The notes: a model not told the origin generated them from the letters alone. 64,000 nt of DNA from Thermogutta terrifontis (GCF_002277955.1 NZ_CP018477.1:248001-312000); one strand, 5' to 3'. Shown: positions 44,995 through 55,372, counted from the stretch's first letter. Translations and numbers: made by a program.

Positions 44995-46320
44995 TTAAAA
45001 GGCTTTCGTCTGGCCAGGCATCGCGCAGGGATAGATCCCATCTGGCCCTGGTTTGGGTTGGGGCACGCTGTCCCACGTGTAGCCGGACGGTGACAGATCC
45101 ACCTTTGAATTGATCGCCTCGTCCCAGGTGACGATCTGGCCGGAGTACGTCGCCATGCGCCCCAGGATGGCGGTCATGGTTCCCAGGACGGTGTGATCCA
45201 CTTCGTTGTAGGGCTGTCCCGCTTGAAATGCGGCGAGAAAGTCGTCCCATTCCAATTGATGTCCATCTGGCCCGCGCTCCACTCTCACAGGTTCCTTGCC
45301 TTCCACGTGGATGATGGCGTGGCCGTGGCCTTCAATACTGACGTAACCCTTCGTGCCGTGAGCGTGCTCGGAGAAGCTGTCCCAGCAGCCGGGAATGTGG
45401 CGGCAGTAACTGTAGGCGCGGGTGCCGTCTTCATAGGTGAATTCGACGGCGTGATGATCGTAGATTTCGCCGTAATCTTTCCCGATTCGGAACTGGCGGC
45501 CGCCCATCCCCTGCGCCGAGACTGGATGCTTGTTGCCCATCATCCAGTTGAGGACGTCCAGATCATGGACATGCTGTTCCACGATGTGGTCACCGGAGAG
45601 CCAGGTGAAGTAGTACCAGTTGTTGACCTGGTACTGCATCTCGGTCTGCCCTGGTTTGCGTGGGCGCACCCAGACACCGCTGGAGTTGAAGTAGGCCCGC
45701 ATGTACTTGATGCGTCCGATTTCGCCATCCCAGATACGGCGGATCATTTCCTTGTGTTTGATTTCGTGTCGGAGGTGGTGTCCCACTGCCACGCGGAGAC
45801 CTTTTTTCTTGGCTTCTTCGTTGGTGGCGATGATGCGGCGGACTCCCGGGGCATCCACCGCCAGGGGCTTTTCCATGAACACATGTTTTCCGGCCTTAAC
45901 GGCGGCCTCGTAATGCATCGGCCGAAATCCCGGCGGACTGCACAGAAGGACGATGTCGGCATCGGTTTCCATGAGCTTTTGATAGCCGTCCAGGTCGGTG
46001 AAGCGGCGCTCGGGTGGGACATCGACCCGATCGCCGAACCGGCCTTTGAGGGCCTGATAGCTCGCTTCCAGGCGTTCGGGAAAGGCGTCATGGAGGGCGA
46101 TCAGCCGCACCTGGACGCCCACTTTGTTCGACATCGCGTCCGCCGCCGCGCCTGTTCCTCGGCCGCCGCATCCGGAGAGGGCAATCTTGATCACATCGCT
46201 CCCCGCGGCATGAACCGCCGGTATGTGCTGCGATAACAAAACCAAACCCGTGGCAAGCGAGCCCTTCTTCAGAAAATTCCGCCGCGTGTCGTGTTTGCCC
46301 AGGGTGGGAAACTCGTTCAT
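44995..46320 (-). CDS. Tat-exported Gfo/Idh/MocA-family oxidoreductase
   Basis: NAD(P)-dependent dehydrogenase of the glucose-fructose oxidoreductase/inositol dehydrogenase superfamily, with an export signal as is common in planctomycetes. TRRNFLKKGSLATGLVL (residues 12-28) is a twin-arginine signal with cleavage near VHAAG. The Rossmann site IALSGCGGRGTGAAAD follows. DADIVLLCSPPGFRPMHYEA, then GKHVFMEKPLAVDAPGV give the EKP motif with the catalytic-site lysine. A second domain contains DHIVEQHVHDLDVLNW (active-site His). The length of 441 fits. The sugar substrate is unknown. The gene stands alone. Confidence 0.93.
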   Translation of the reverse strand: MNEFPTLGKHDTRRNFLKKGSLATGLVLLSQHIPAVHAAGSDVIKIALSGCGGRGTGAAADAMSNKVGVQVRLIALHDAFPERLEASYQALKGRFGDRVDVPPERRFTDLDGYQKLMETDADIVLLCSPPGFRPMHYEAAVKAGKHVFMEKPLAVDAPGVRRIIATNEEAKKKGLRVAVGHHLRHEIKHKEMIRRIWDGEIGRIKYMRAYFNSSGVWVRPRKPGQTEMQYQVNNWYYFTWLSGDHIVEQHVHDLDVLNWMMGNKHPVSAQGMGGRQFRIGKDYGEIYDHHAVEFTYEDGTRAYSYCRHIPGCWDSFSEHAHGTKGYVSIEGHGHAIIHVEGKEPVRVERGPDGHQLEWDDFLAAFQAGQPYNEVDHTVLGTMTAILGRMATYSGQIVTWDEAINSKVDLSPSGYTWDSVPQPKPGPDGIYPCAMPGQTKAF

Positions 46321-46774
46321 GGGTACGCCTCCTCAACATGTTGGAAACGGTGGGTCATAAGGCTGGCACAGCACAGGATGTGCTGGTAGTTTTAACACTC
46401 CCACGGGAGAAAATCAAACGGCCCGCATTTGCCGTGCCATCTTTTGTGACCTAGATTACTCATAGCGAGTGGTGCGGTCCTCGAATTTATGGGGAACCAA
46501 AAACCCGCACGCGGATCCCGCATGTTCGATGCGAATATGATCCCTTCAATTTGCCGGGTTTGCCGTGGCATTTTGAGCGCGACCCGTTAGGACTGCGCCT
46601 GAGAGAAAGCTGAGGGTTAGCAACAATTCGGCCGAAAGGTCTTTTCCAACGGGAGGTTGCAGCGACCGGGTAGTCACACAGTTCTGTCCATTGTGGCCAT
46701 CCTGAAGGCCAGAACAGATGGCGTCCAATTCCCTCAAGCGGTTTCGCCACCTGTAAAACAACGTCCGATTTCCC
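46321..46774. other. Spacer between divergent genes
   Basis: It separates the minus-strand oxidoreductase from the plus-strand coiled-coil gene. No gene, repeat or clear promoter is seen. Confidence 0.5.
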
Positions 46775-47659
46775 ATGGAATCCCCTCGGCACACCCCTGG
46801 CAGCATGGAGCCCCGCGAGGCGGTGGACCGCTGGCTCAACGAAATGCTCGCCGGCCAGCGGGAGCTCCAAACCGTCCTGGAGGACGCCTTTCGAGAACTG
46901 GGGACAGCGGTCGAGGACTGGCTGAAAATCCAGGCGGCGTGCGACGCAGAGCTGCGGGACCGCGAATCGGCACTGGTTCGCCGGGAGCAAGAACTTGCGG
47001 CGGCGCTGGCACGTCACCGGGAAACAGAGGAGCAACTTGCGCGTCTGCGGGAGCAGATTGAAAGTCGGGCGGCCGAAGTCGATCGCCGTGCCCGGGAATT
47101 GCAGGCGCGGGAGGAAGAGTGGCAGCGGCGTCTCGCCCAGTCCGAGGACCGCGACAAGGAACTTGCCAGGCTCCGCGAGTTGATCGGCGAGCTCCGCGCT
47201 TCCCTACAACCGGTGACCACCACGTCCTCCTCCGAACAAACAGTCTCGCGGCAGGAACTGGTTCACTGGCAGCAGAGAGCGGAAGATCTTGAAAACCAAC
47301 TGGCCGAGGCCGAGCGTCAGAAAGAGCTTTTGGAGGCAGAGGTCAACGTCCTCCGGCATCGCGCGATGGAGTGGCTGGAGATGCTGGCCGATCAGCGGCG
47401 TCAGCTTCTTGAAGAACGAAACCGCTGGGCCGGTGAGATCCGTCAGTTCCGTCGCCTCATCGAACTGCTGCTCGACCGTCACCTGGAGCCCGTGCCGGAG
47501 GGACACGATGAACACGAGTCCACGACACCACGGGTCATTCCCTACGAACCGCTGGAGGCCCGTTTAACAGGGACCGGCGACGCCTTTCTGGATTCCCTTT
47601 CCGCACAATTTGAGCAGCTTCGCAAGGAGTTTGATCACCGTCGCGGAAAAGAGGGGTGA
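46775..47659 (+). CDS. Coiled-coil protein of unknown function
   Basis: A 294-residue protein dominated by long charged heptad stretches. From about residue 20 to 150 it reads as continuous coiled coil (ESALVRREQELAAALARHRE, EEQLARLREQIESRAAEVDR). A Ser/Thr break at 148-156 is followed by a second coil (WQQRAEDLENQLAEAERQKE to LIELLLDRHLEPV). The tail contains DAFLDSLSAQFEQLRKEFDH. No enzyme motif is present. ATG at 46775 is used. ATG at 46805 is possible. It converges on scpB with 33 bases between the stop codons. A structural or division-related role is possible but unproven. Confidence 0.65.
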   Translation: MESPRHTPGSMEPREAVDRWLNEMLAGQRELQTVLEDAFRELGTAVEDWLKIQAACDAELRDRESALVRREQELAAALARHRETEEQLARLREQIESRAAEVDRRARELQAREEEWQRRLAQSEDRDKELARLRELIGELRASLQPVTTTSSSEQTVSRQELVHWQQRAEDLENQLAEAERQKELLEAEVNVLRHRAMEWLEMLADQRRQLLEERNRWAGEIRQFRRLIELLLDRHLEPVPEGHDEHESTTPRVIPYEPLEARLTGTGDAFLDSLSAQFEQLRKEFDHRRGKEG

Positions 47660-47692
47660 CGCGTCGTCGCGGGAGGGTGCGGCAGACGACGG

Positions 47693-48460
47693 TCATTCAC
47701 GGCTTTCCCCGCCTGACCAGTCGGCCTCTCCAAGTTGCGGCAAGTCTTCCAGGCTCTGCAGTTTGAAAAGCTCCAGAAACCGCTGCGTGGTGCGGTACTG
47801 CGCGGTGCTTTTTCGGGCATCGCCGTCGGGATAGGTGACGGAAATGAGATCCCGCCGGACAAGCTGCGCGAGGATCGCTCCGCTCGGTTTTCCCCGCAGC
47901 CGGTTCACCTCTTTCACGGTGATTGGCTGACGATAGGCCACGATCGCCAGAACTTCCAGGGCTTGCTGAGAAAGTCGGACCTGCCGAACTTTGCAGAAAA
48001 AACCCTCCCGCAGGCCGTCGAACTCTGGCAGAAGCTTCATTCGGTAACCGCTCTGCTCGAAGACGATTCGATAGGGCCGACCACTCGCCTCGTACTGGGC
48101 ATTGAGCTCAGAAACAAGGCGTGCGATCTCATCGGGGCGGACACCGCGCATGATTTCAGCGGCCTGGGCGGGGGACAGCGGCTCGTTACGCGGATGGCCC
48201 ACGAAAAGGAGGGCTTCCAGAATGCTTTTGGGATTGACCGGAATGGAGGACGGGGCCGGTGCGCCGACCGATTGGTCGTCGGAAGGCGTGGACGCGGATT
48301 CGGTATGAGGAGGACCAGCTTCGGCAGATGGAGATTGGTTGCTCAGAGGCTGGCCGGTGGCCTCGGCGAACGCCCGAGCGAGGTCCTCCAGCGTCACCGC
48401 TTCTTCCGGAAGGGATTCGTCGGAGGGAGGATGAAAATCGCCCGCCTGTGCCACCACCAA
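47693..48460 (-). CDS. scpB: Segregation and condensation protein B
   Basis: Kleisin-binding subunit of the bacterial SMC-ScpAB condensin used in chromosome segregation. After an 80-residue Ser/Pro/Glu-rich N-terminal extension, the two winged-helix domains begin at SILEALLFVGHPRNEPLSPA. They include QVRLSQQALEVLAIVAYRQP, ITVKEVNRLRG, the highly conserved centre of the family, and YRTTQRFLELFKLQSLEDLP at the end. The 255 residues are longer than the usual 180-200 because of the disordered head, which is common in planctomycetes. scpA and smc are not in the window. Confidence 0.93.
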   Translation of the reverse strand: MVVAQAGDFHPPSDESLPEEAVTLEDLARAFAEATGQPLSNQSPSAEAGPPHTESASTPSDDQSVGAPAPSSIPVNPKSILEALLFVGHPRNEPLSPAQAAEIMRGVRPDEIARLVSELNAQYEASGRPYRIVFEQSGYRMKLLPEFDGLREGFFCKVRQVRLSQQALEVLAIVAYRQPITVKEVNRLRGKPSGAILAQLVRRDLISVTYPDGDARKSTAQYRTTQRFLELFKLQSLEDLPQLGEADWSGGESRE

Positions 48461-48500
48461 TCGGCCTCCTTTCCCTTGCAGCCCATCAGGGTGCGGTCTG

Positions 48501-51500
48501 CTATTCGATAATTCGCTTGATCAACAGCCCCTGATCGACGTTGAGGTCGTAGCCCCGGCGGAAACCGACCGGGATCGAACGGTCAAAGAGGAAGAACCCG
48601 CGATGCCGTTTGATGTCCCCGGTGTCACTGCCCAGCTCCTGACCTAGCATGTAACCGTCAGGATAGATGTCGAGGATCTCCTGCGGGGACAGGCTCACAC
48701 CATTCACCAGGAAGTTGCCCGGTGTCTGTGGATCCGGTTGCATGACCTCAGCCACCGGTTGCACTTCGAAGTAACCGATGGTTACCCAAATGGCATACAC
48801 ATTGGATCGCGTGGTCACAAGGTTGCCGAGTCGCATGAGGTCTCGATAGCGGAAGAAGGGGTTGCGATTGATGTCGCAGTACTCGTATTCATGATTTTGC
48901 GAGGGATTCTGCGGATTGGTACTGGGTGCCTGGAAAAGGGGCACGTGGGTAAACTCCATCTGTCCCGTGTTGGGATTTGGGACGACCTTTTCACGCAGCA
49001 GGGTGGCGTTGACCTCCCGGCCGATAACGTCCTGAAGAGTGGGGTTGGTGGGATTAACCGGGCTTGTGGGCGGGACGTTACTGAACCCACCGAAGCTGCG
49101 GAAGGGATTGCCAAACCGCGTTGGATAGTCTGGATTGTTCACCAGAAGTCGGGTGTACGAGTCAGGCAGGAGGGGCGGGGTATTGGGCACCGTGGGGGGC
49201 AGGCTGGGGAAGCCCTGATTGGGCGGCACATAGAATCCCCGACGGCTGTCCAGAAATTCGTGCCACAGTGCCACATAGGGATTGGTGGTGTCAAACCAGT
49301 TGGCAGGTGGATTGAGGATAAGCTCGGGTCGGTTCATCAGCCCCGCCCAAACCTGGGGCGCATAGATGGTGTTCAAGTTGATTCGACCCGGCTCACGGAA
49401 GTACGAAATCATGTGGTTGGGCGGAGTGAAACGGTGCGGCGGGGAACCCGGCGGGGCCGGAGGCGAGATGCGCTGCGCGGTCTCTGGATTCAACTGCAGT
49501 TCCGTATCCACAAACGGGGACGGCACCCGCACAAATTCCAGAACGCGGTGGAACTCAGGGGCCGTCGGACTGTTGCCCGCTCCCGCACCAACAGACCAGA
49601 AGTAATTGGTCAGGTGGGGATAGGGTTCGACTTTGTTCGGCTCAAAATACTGGTCCGGTTGATCAGATCGATCGGGCTCGTACGGGTTGGGTTCTGGTTC
49701 ACTCGCTGTCGGATCGGTGAGGGGCACGCGGTAGTACTTGTAGTAATTGTTGGCATCGTAAGCGAGCAATCGCGAACTGGGCAATGCCGGTACCAGGAGA
49801 AGTTCTGTCGCGCTGGTGTACGGCCGGTTCAGCCACGTGAGCCACGGGAAGGGACGCTGTGGATCACCGTTATACGGCACCGGGCCTTGCCGTGGTGCGC
49901 CGAAAGGTTCACTCAGGTAACCCAGCGTATGCTTGAGTCTGCGGTTGAAGATCCCCACAGGCACCGTGGCCCCGTCATTCTGCACCGGTTTGTCGAGCGG
50001 TTCCTGTTTCCAAAGAATGACGTCGTGGTAGGTGTCCTGGATAACCGCGTTATTGCTGTTGTCCAGGGCAGGCGGATCATCGTTTCGCTCGCCACGCTGC
50101 CGCGTGTGGAACATGATGGGATCGGTATGGCTGATCTGGGCCTGGCCATCGGCGGTGAAGTCTTCCTTATTGGTTCGGCTGTTGAAGCAGGTCAGATCCA
50201 CCGGGGCGGAATCCACCGTCCGGTACGGGTTGAGAATCGGATCATAGGGCTGCGTGGGGTCGGCCAGCCGCTGCAGGTGAATGATGCGAAACCGTGTCCG
50301 CGTTGTGTTATGCCCGAAGAGGTGGTCCCAGTCTTCGTCGGCTTGGAGGTCCGTCCGCTGGGCATCGAGGGGCTTGTCGATAACCTGGGGCGATCCCGGA
50401 GGATTCTCGTACCGCCCGGTGGCAGGATTGTACTTGATGGCTTGACCGGCCTCGTCGGTTTGTGTGGCTTCCAGCTCATCGTAGCCGGTCGCGGGTTCGG
50501 AGACGCTCAGCCGCATTTCCTTGTCGCCGGCCAGAGTGCCGATTGTCACATAACCGCGATCGATGCGAATGCCCACAGGAGGGTTGATTCCCGTCGGCAG
50601 GGTGTCGAGGTTCTTATCGACGATCACCTGGTTTCTCAAGATGCGGATGTAACGATCGGTATTTGGATCACCCTGATCAAGTTGGAAGCCGATGTACGTG
50701 ATGTCACCATCAGGTTGGCCGGCCGGACCGATGACCGCATAGCGGCCGGGCAGGATCTTGTCGATCTCCCCGGCGTACGTATTGCTGGGATAATAGCTGA
50801 CCGGAATGTTGGCCTCTTCGGGGAAGCCATTGGCTGGACGCGGGACGAAGTAAACAGCCCGTTCAATCTGCGGGCGTTTGGCAGGATCAGGATTATCGGG
50901 GTCTTTGGCCAGACCCGGTTGATCGGGATCGGCTTCCGCCCGAGTGACGATGATTCGCCAGATCGGCTGCCCGGCAGGATTCAATTTCGCCAGATCGACC
51001 CCTGGCCGGGGTTCCGGCTGAGTCTTGGTGGGATCGTCAAATTCACCGGCGCTCGGTTCATTTTCAAACCAGGGGTTGTACAACTCAACGAAGAGGGAAC
51101 CCTGTGGTCGATAACGCTGATCCAGGTCTCTAATCCCTTGCCCCTGGCTTGGATAATCTTCCTCTTTGGGATCGTTGGTGTTCGGTGGATAGGCATAACC
51201 GTAGGCCGACAGGTCCTCCGTTCGCCGGTCATGGAAGGCGAGCGTCTCGGTGATGAGGAGTTCGGGCCGTTCACAGCCCCACACCGTATGCTGCGGGTCG
51301 GGAGTGGGGTTCCAGCCGTCGAAGGGATTCTCGTCGAAGACGAAGCGCGTCATGATCGAATCGCGATCGCGGAAATCAACCGTATTGACGGCCCACTGGG
51401 CGATCATCCGGGCGGTGTTCAGACGGCTGCCGGTGACAGTATCGAGGAAATTCAAATCAGCCACCGACATCATGAGGACATAAAGATGCCTGGCCAGGGC

Positions 51501-53948
51501 CTGATGGGGATCTTCGGTGGCCCCGGGGAGACCATCGCCGTCGTAATCAAAGGGGATTGCGCTGGTCGTACCAGTGGCCGTGCGATAGGCCCATTGATCC
51601 TGACCGGAGAGGGCCTCGCCAGGTTCATCGACGACACCGTTATTGTTGTTATCAAGACCATCACCCAGCGGCCGATTAATGTTGAGTCGCAAACCGGCCA
51701 GGACGTCCGGCGGGAAAAGCACCCACAGGTCCTGCGGTGCGGTCAGATTGAACCGCTGAACGATGCTCTGAAGGAGCTGGTTTCCCAGTTGCTGGCGCCA
51801 GCGATAACTTCCGGCAACGGCGGCGACCGGGAGGTCCCAGCTCTCCGTCGTGATCATGTGCCGCACACGTACCAAGTCGGGAATGAGCTTGCGGAGTCGC
51901 TGCGGGAGATCCCAGCTGTCGCGGTCGAAGGGGCGCAGGATCGCTTCCAGTTCGGCCGGTGTGAACGGGGCATCTACCGCATCCTGTTGGCCGGATTGAA
52001 TGAGGCCCTTTCCCCCACGGCGAGTCAGTTTGACCTTGTAGGGGTTGTCCGTGACGGCCGCCGTCCAGAGGTTCTGCGGCTGTACATAAATCGGTCGGCC
52101 GCGCAGATCAAGACCGACACACAGGGCGCCCATCATGTCAGGAGGACTGCCGTAGATCGTGGGATTGCCTGGACCGAACGGCTGAGGAAGTGTGGTCCGC
52201 CAGTCGATTGGATAGGTAAATAATTTGTTGGCCAGCAGTGCGTCGGGTTGTCCGGCCAGTCCTGCTGCCGGAAGAGGCGGTGGGGACACTAGACGGGTTC
52301 GCTCTCCATAACGGCCCATAATGGGGCCCAGGAGCGGATCGGTCCTTCCCACAAGCAGCATATCGTAGAGGTTCTGCCAGGGCCCGGGGGAGCCGCCACT
52401 ATTGGTGAGCAATTCGAAAAGCGGCCCGAGGTTGATCTCCGCCGGGCCAAAGCCAAGGCCACGGAACCAGTGCCGTAGTGCGTTAGGCGCTAGGGCGGGA
52501 TTAGGAAACAGCACGCTAGGATTTTCGCCATCCGGGAACGCGTCGCCGTTGGTGTCCGCACCCGCTGCGAGGATCCAGTTTGCTCCCAGCGGAGCGCCGT
52601 CAACGTTGAGCGTGTCCTGCTGATAATACCGCGGGTCGGCCTGGACCAGCGAGCCATGGGCGTTGAGATTCAGTCGGCCGTCCAGGTCCACGCAGAGGAT
52701 GGCCGCCAGGGGCTTATAACGCCTTCCATCGGGCAGTTGACGGACAGGCAGACCCAGGTCCACCCAGATACTGTCGGGTGTCCCGTCCCCGTCATTATCC
52801 ACATCCCAGCGCCACGAGTTGGGATTGATGCTCAAGAGAGAATCCGGTTGACCGTCGTTGTTGGTGTCGTCGAATCCCGGCTGGTAGGTCGGATTACTAC
52901 CGTCGAAATTGGGGTGGAACACGCGAAGGGGCCGGAGAATGAATTTCCGCTCGAACAGGGCCACTTGACGCCTCACCTGGGGGTCGGGGATTGTTTCTGG
53001 ACGCAGAAGGTAATTGAACCGCACGGCCGGATCGCTGATCGAGCCCCAGTTGATGATGTTGCCGTTGATCGCCTGGTTGAACCAGTAGGCGATGAGCGAC
53101 ACCCGGTGGAACGAGGGCTCCGGCACAAGCGTCTCTCCGGTGGCAGGATGCGGCAGCACCATTGCCAGAAACATATTCTGGTAGTCGGCCGCATCGTAAT
53201 CTTCGTTGGCAGAAAGCAGTCCATCGTCTGCGGTGCCGGGCACGCCATCAGGTCCGGCATATTGCAGGAGAAACTCTCTCACCGCGGCATTCGGTGTCAG
53301 TGCGTACGGCATTCCCTGGGGATCAGTGGCGGCCAGCCGATCCGTGTTATTAAATCCCACCCCCGTGCCCGAGAACGCCCGACCATCGATGAGGTAATTG
53401 ATGGCCTGGCCACTTTGCAGTTTGTTCTGGACGGCGGCAAGGGAAACGCTCTCGGGGGCCACCACGAGAAACCGATTGTTTACGGCATCGTAGTCCACGA
53501 TTCGCGTCGTGATCCCCGCTACTGGAGGCGTGAGGAAGGTGAGCGGACAACCGACCCATCGTTCGGGATTCGGGAAATTGGGGGGAAAACCCCAGATCTG
53601 TCCGCCAGCCACGGGAACAAGGGTGGGAGGAGCCGGCGGGGAGAAGGGCGGGATCGCTCCCGCCACCCATTTCTCTCCGTAAACGTCCTCCAGAAGGCTG
53701 TGACACCAGATGGAGGAGTGGGGGTTATTGGAGCCGCGGATCACTTCCAATGCCACCTGCATGACCGTCTGGTCGGGCGGATCGTACTGCTCCTGGAAGC
53801 GTTTGGCGGCCTCCGCTCCCCGCCGGGTGTGTCCCGTCAGGACCACATACGCCAGCACAATCAGCCCAAACACCGAGAGGATCGCCAGCGTCAAGAGCAG
53901 GACAACGCCTTTTCGTGGGGTCGATTTTGCCTGGATCCTCATGTTCAT
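48501..53948 (-). CDS. Giant GspK/PilX-like pilin-cluster protein
   Basis: A very large (1815 residues) exported protein at the end of the pilin operon. The N-terminus RKGVVLLLTLAILSVFGLIV is a type III prepilin-like signal with no Glu at position 5, as in GspK/PilX minor pseudopilins. The rest is a mostly beta, Pro/Asn/Asp-rich extracellular region. It carries several DxDxDG-type calcium-binding loops (TNNDGQPDS, DVDNDGDGTPDS, DNNNNGVVDEPGE, DYDGDGLPGATED), also seen in thrombospondin type 3 and dockerin-like repeats. ATG at 53948 has GAGG just upstream. TTG at 53957 is the alternative. Its size is several times that of GspK. It may be a pilus-tip or adhesin component. Confidence 0.7.
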   Translation of the reverse strand: MNMRIQAKSTPRKGVVLLLTLAILSVFGLIVLAYVVLTGHTRRGAEAAKRFQEQYDPPDQTVMQVALEVIRGSNNPHSSIWCHSLLEDVYGEKWVAGAIPPFSPPAPPTLVPVAGGQIWGFPPNFPNPERWVGCPLTFLTPPVAGITTRIVDYDAVNNRFLVVAPESVSLAAVQNKLQSGQAINYLIDGRAFSGTGVGFNNTDRLAATDPQGMPYALTPNAAVREFLLQYAGPDGVPGTADDGLLSANEDYDAADYQNMFLAMVLPHPATGETLVPEPSFHRVSLIAYWFNQAINGNIINWGSISDPAVRFNYLLRPETIPDPQVRRQVALFERKFILRPLRVFHPNFDGSNPTYQPGFDDTNNDGQPDSLLSINPNSWRWDVDNDGDGTPDSIWVDLGLPVRQLPDGRRYKPLAAILCVDLDGRLNLNAHGSLVQADPRYYQQDTLNVDGAPLGANWILAAGADTNGDAFPDGENPSVLFPNPALAPNALRHWFRGLGFGPAEINLGPLFELLTNSGGSPGPWQNLYDMLLVGRTDPLLGPIMGRYGERTRLVSPPPLPAAGLAGQPDALLANKLFTYPIDWRTTLPQPFGPGNPTIYGSPPDMMGALCVGLDLRGRPIYVQPQNLWTAAVTDNPYKVKLTRRGGKGLIQSGQQDAVDAPFTPAELEAILRPFDRDSWDLPQRLRKLIPDLVRVRHMITTESWDLPVAAVAGSYRWRQQLGNQLLQSIVQRFNLTAPQDLWVLFPPDVLAGLRLNINRPLGDGLDNNNNGVVDEPGEALSGQDQWAYRTATGTTSAIPFDYDGDGLPGATEDPHQALARHLYVLMMSVADLNFLDTVTGSRLNTARMIAQWAVNTVDFRDRDSIMTRFVFDENPFDGWNPTPDPQHTVWGCERPELLITETLAFHDRRTEDLSAYGYAYPPNTNDPKEEDYPSQGQGIRDLDQRYRPQGSLFVELYNPWFENEPSAGEFDDPTKTQPEPRPGVDLAKLNPAGQPIWRIIVTRAEADPDQPGLAKDPDNPDPAKRPQIERAVYFVPRPANGFPEEANIPVSYYPSNTYAGEIDKILPGRYAVIGPAGQPDGDITYIGFQLDQGDPNTDRYIRILRNQVIVDKNLDTLPTGINPPVGIRIDRGYVTIGTLAGDKEMRLSVSEPATGYDELEATQTDEAGQAIKYNPATGRYENPPGSPQVIDKPLDAQRTDLQADEDWDHLFGHNTTRTRFRIIHLQRLADPTQPYDPILNPYRTVDSAPVDLTCFNSRTNKEDFTADGQAQISHTDPIMFHTRQRGERNDDPPALDNSNNAVIQDTYHDVILWKQEPLDKPVQNDGATVPVGIFNRRLKHTLGYLSEPFGAPRQGPVPYNGDPQRPFPWLTWLNRPYTSATELLLVPALPSSRLLAYDANNYYKYYRVPLTDPTASEPEPNPYEPDRSDQPDQYFEPNKVEPYPHLTNYFWSVGAGAGNSPTAPEFHRVLEFVRVPSPFVDTELQLNPETAQRISPPAPPGSPPHRFTPPNHMISYFREPGRINLNTIYAPQVWAGLMNRPELILNPPANWFDTTNPYVALWHEFLDSRRGFYVPPNQGFPSLPPTVPNTPPLLPDSYTRLLVNNPDYPTRFGNPFRSFGGFSNVPPTSPVNPTNPTLQDVIGREVNATLLREKVVPNPNTGQMEFTHVPLFQAPSTNPQNPSQNHEYEYCDINRNPFFRYRDLMRLGNLVTTRSNVYAIWVTIGYFEVQPVAEVMQPDPQTPGNFLVNGVSLSPQEILDIYPDGYMLGQELGSDTGDIKRHRGFFLFDRSIPVGFRRGYDLNVDQGLLIKRIIE

Positions 53949-54129
53949 GTACCTCAAATGTTGCTATCCGGTCCACCTGCCCTGGGCGACCGGGATCGCT
54001 GTCGTGCTATCGTTCAAACATCCGGGATGGGTTCGCCGTTTGACGTGCCCGTGCTGCTGTGCACGTTTTCCAGGTATTCTGACCGATGTCGTCCGGTCAT
54101 CTCGACGGGGACCCACCCGCCGGGACGCT

Positions 54130-55347
54130 TCATCGAGCCGGGAACGACGAGCGGCTCAGCACCTCAGGATCGATCACTTCGGTGTACACGCCGTACACGT
54201 TGGTGCACAGCACGGCCTGAGTTTCCACAGGCACGCCATCCCCATCGGTATCGTTATTGGTGCGAAGACACCAAGCGATGTTCCAGTCCGGTCCGGCCAC
54301 GGTGACTTCTCGGAAGTAATTCTGGTTCTGATTGATCACATCTCCCGCAGCCACCACGCGGTACCACAGAAACACGTTCTGCATCAGCGGCGGATTGTTG
54401 CTGATGACGGCACGCCCGGCCAGCAGAATGTACTGGCCTTCGGGGATCTTCAGGTATTCCTCGGCCTGAGCGGCATCCGTGACAAGGCTTGCGGGAATGG
54501 AGAGCCGCAGGTCGCCCCCGCCCAGGAAATTTGCCGTGGCCACTCGCTCTCCAGGGACTTCTGCTGTGGGATCATCGCGCCACAGGAAACTCCGATCGCG
54601 GAACACCACGGCAGAGACAAGATACTTTTGTGTCCCGGACGGGATTCTCGGCACCTGAGGCACCACCGTGACCATCCAGGAGTACATTCCCTGGTAATCG
54701 GCGTAGAGCGGGTTGCCGGACGCGGTGTCACCTGGCAACGTGGGCAGCGGGACCGCCGCCCCTGTGTCCGTTCGGAACAGCAACCGTGGGCGGGAGAGGC
54801 GGCTGGGATCGAACACCAGGTCGTCTTCTCCCACCACAAGACGCTGCCAGATCTGAGGGTTCATAAGGATCGCTTGGATGTTCGCCGGCAGTGCCGGATT
54901 GGCCGCAATGTTGACGCTGATCCGCACCATGCTCACAGCGGTACCGGGCGGATTGTAGGGGAATCGCCCCAGGTCTGCGGATCGGGCGTTCGGCACAGCT
55001 CCCTGCTGGTTGTTGATTTGGGCGATGTACAGGGGGTCGATGCAGAAGGCCTCGCCGAGCGGGAGGGGCTGGTCCCGACTGGAGACGACCGGTGCACCTT
55101 GAACGGTAAGCCAGCGCACCGGGTCCAGCCATTCGCGAACCCGGACTTCGGCAAGGGCGTTACGCCCGACGGTCGCCGTCCGATCTGCAATCAGCGCCCG
55201 CATCGCCGACATATTGCCGATCACCACCACGGCGGCAATCCCCAGCATCCCCACGGTAAGGATGAACATGGCGATGAGGACTTCCAGCAAACTGAAACCG
55301 CCCCGCTTCCCGGCAGGGGATAACCTCGGGCGGGTTACCGTTTGCAT
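54130..55347 (-). CDS. Prepilin, PilV/GspI-like
   Basis: Minor prepilin of a type IV pilus or type II-like secretion filament. The cleavage site is KRGG followed by FSLLEVLIAMFILTVGMLGI, with Glu at +5, matching PilV/GspI. The remaining roughly 370 residues form a large globular, mostly beta domain with a late DTDGDGVPVET calcium-type loop. ATG at 55347 gives a normal 15-17 residue leader. GTG at 55371 is possible and would abut the previous gene, whose stop is at 55373-55375. At about 405 residues it is larger than standard PilV. Confidence 0.8.
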   Translation of the reverse strand: MQTVTRPRLSPAGKRGGFSLLEVLIAMFILTVGMLGIAAVVVIGNMSAMRALIADRTATVGRNALAEVRVREWLDPVRWLTVQGAPVVSSRDQPLPLGEAFCIDPLYIAQINNQQGAVPNARSADLGRFPYNPPGTAVSMVRISVNIAANPALPANIQAILMNPQIWQRLVVGEDDLVFDPSRLSRPRLLFRTDTGAAVPLPTLPGDTASGNPLYADYQGMYSWMVTVVPQVPRIPSGTQKYLVSAVVFRDRSFLWRDDPTAEVPGERVATANFLGGGDLRLSIPASLVTDAAQAEEYLKIPEGQYILLAGRAVISNNPPLMQNVFLWYRVVAAGDVINQNQNYFREVTVAGPDWNIAWCLRTNNDTDGDGVPVETQAVLCTNVYGVYTEVIDPEVLSRSSFPAR

Positions 55348-55372
55348 CAGGGTTGTCCCAGGATGAATCACC

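Noticed and set aside
45193-46236. A 347-codon frame opposite the Gfo/Idh/MocA gene
   Set aside because: Antisense shadow. The minus-strand gene has a full Tat signal and catalytic motifs.
48738-52223. A 1161-codon open frame on the plus strand
   Set aside because: It lies wholly antisense to the giant pilin-type gene. Its product has no motif or membrane pattern, and the codon phase of the minus-strand gene explains the lack of stops.
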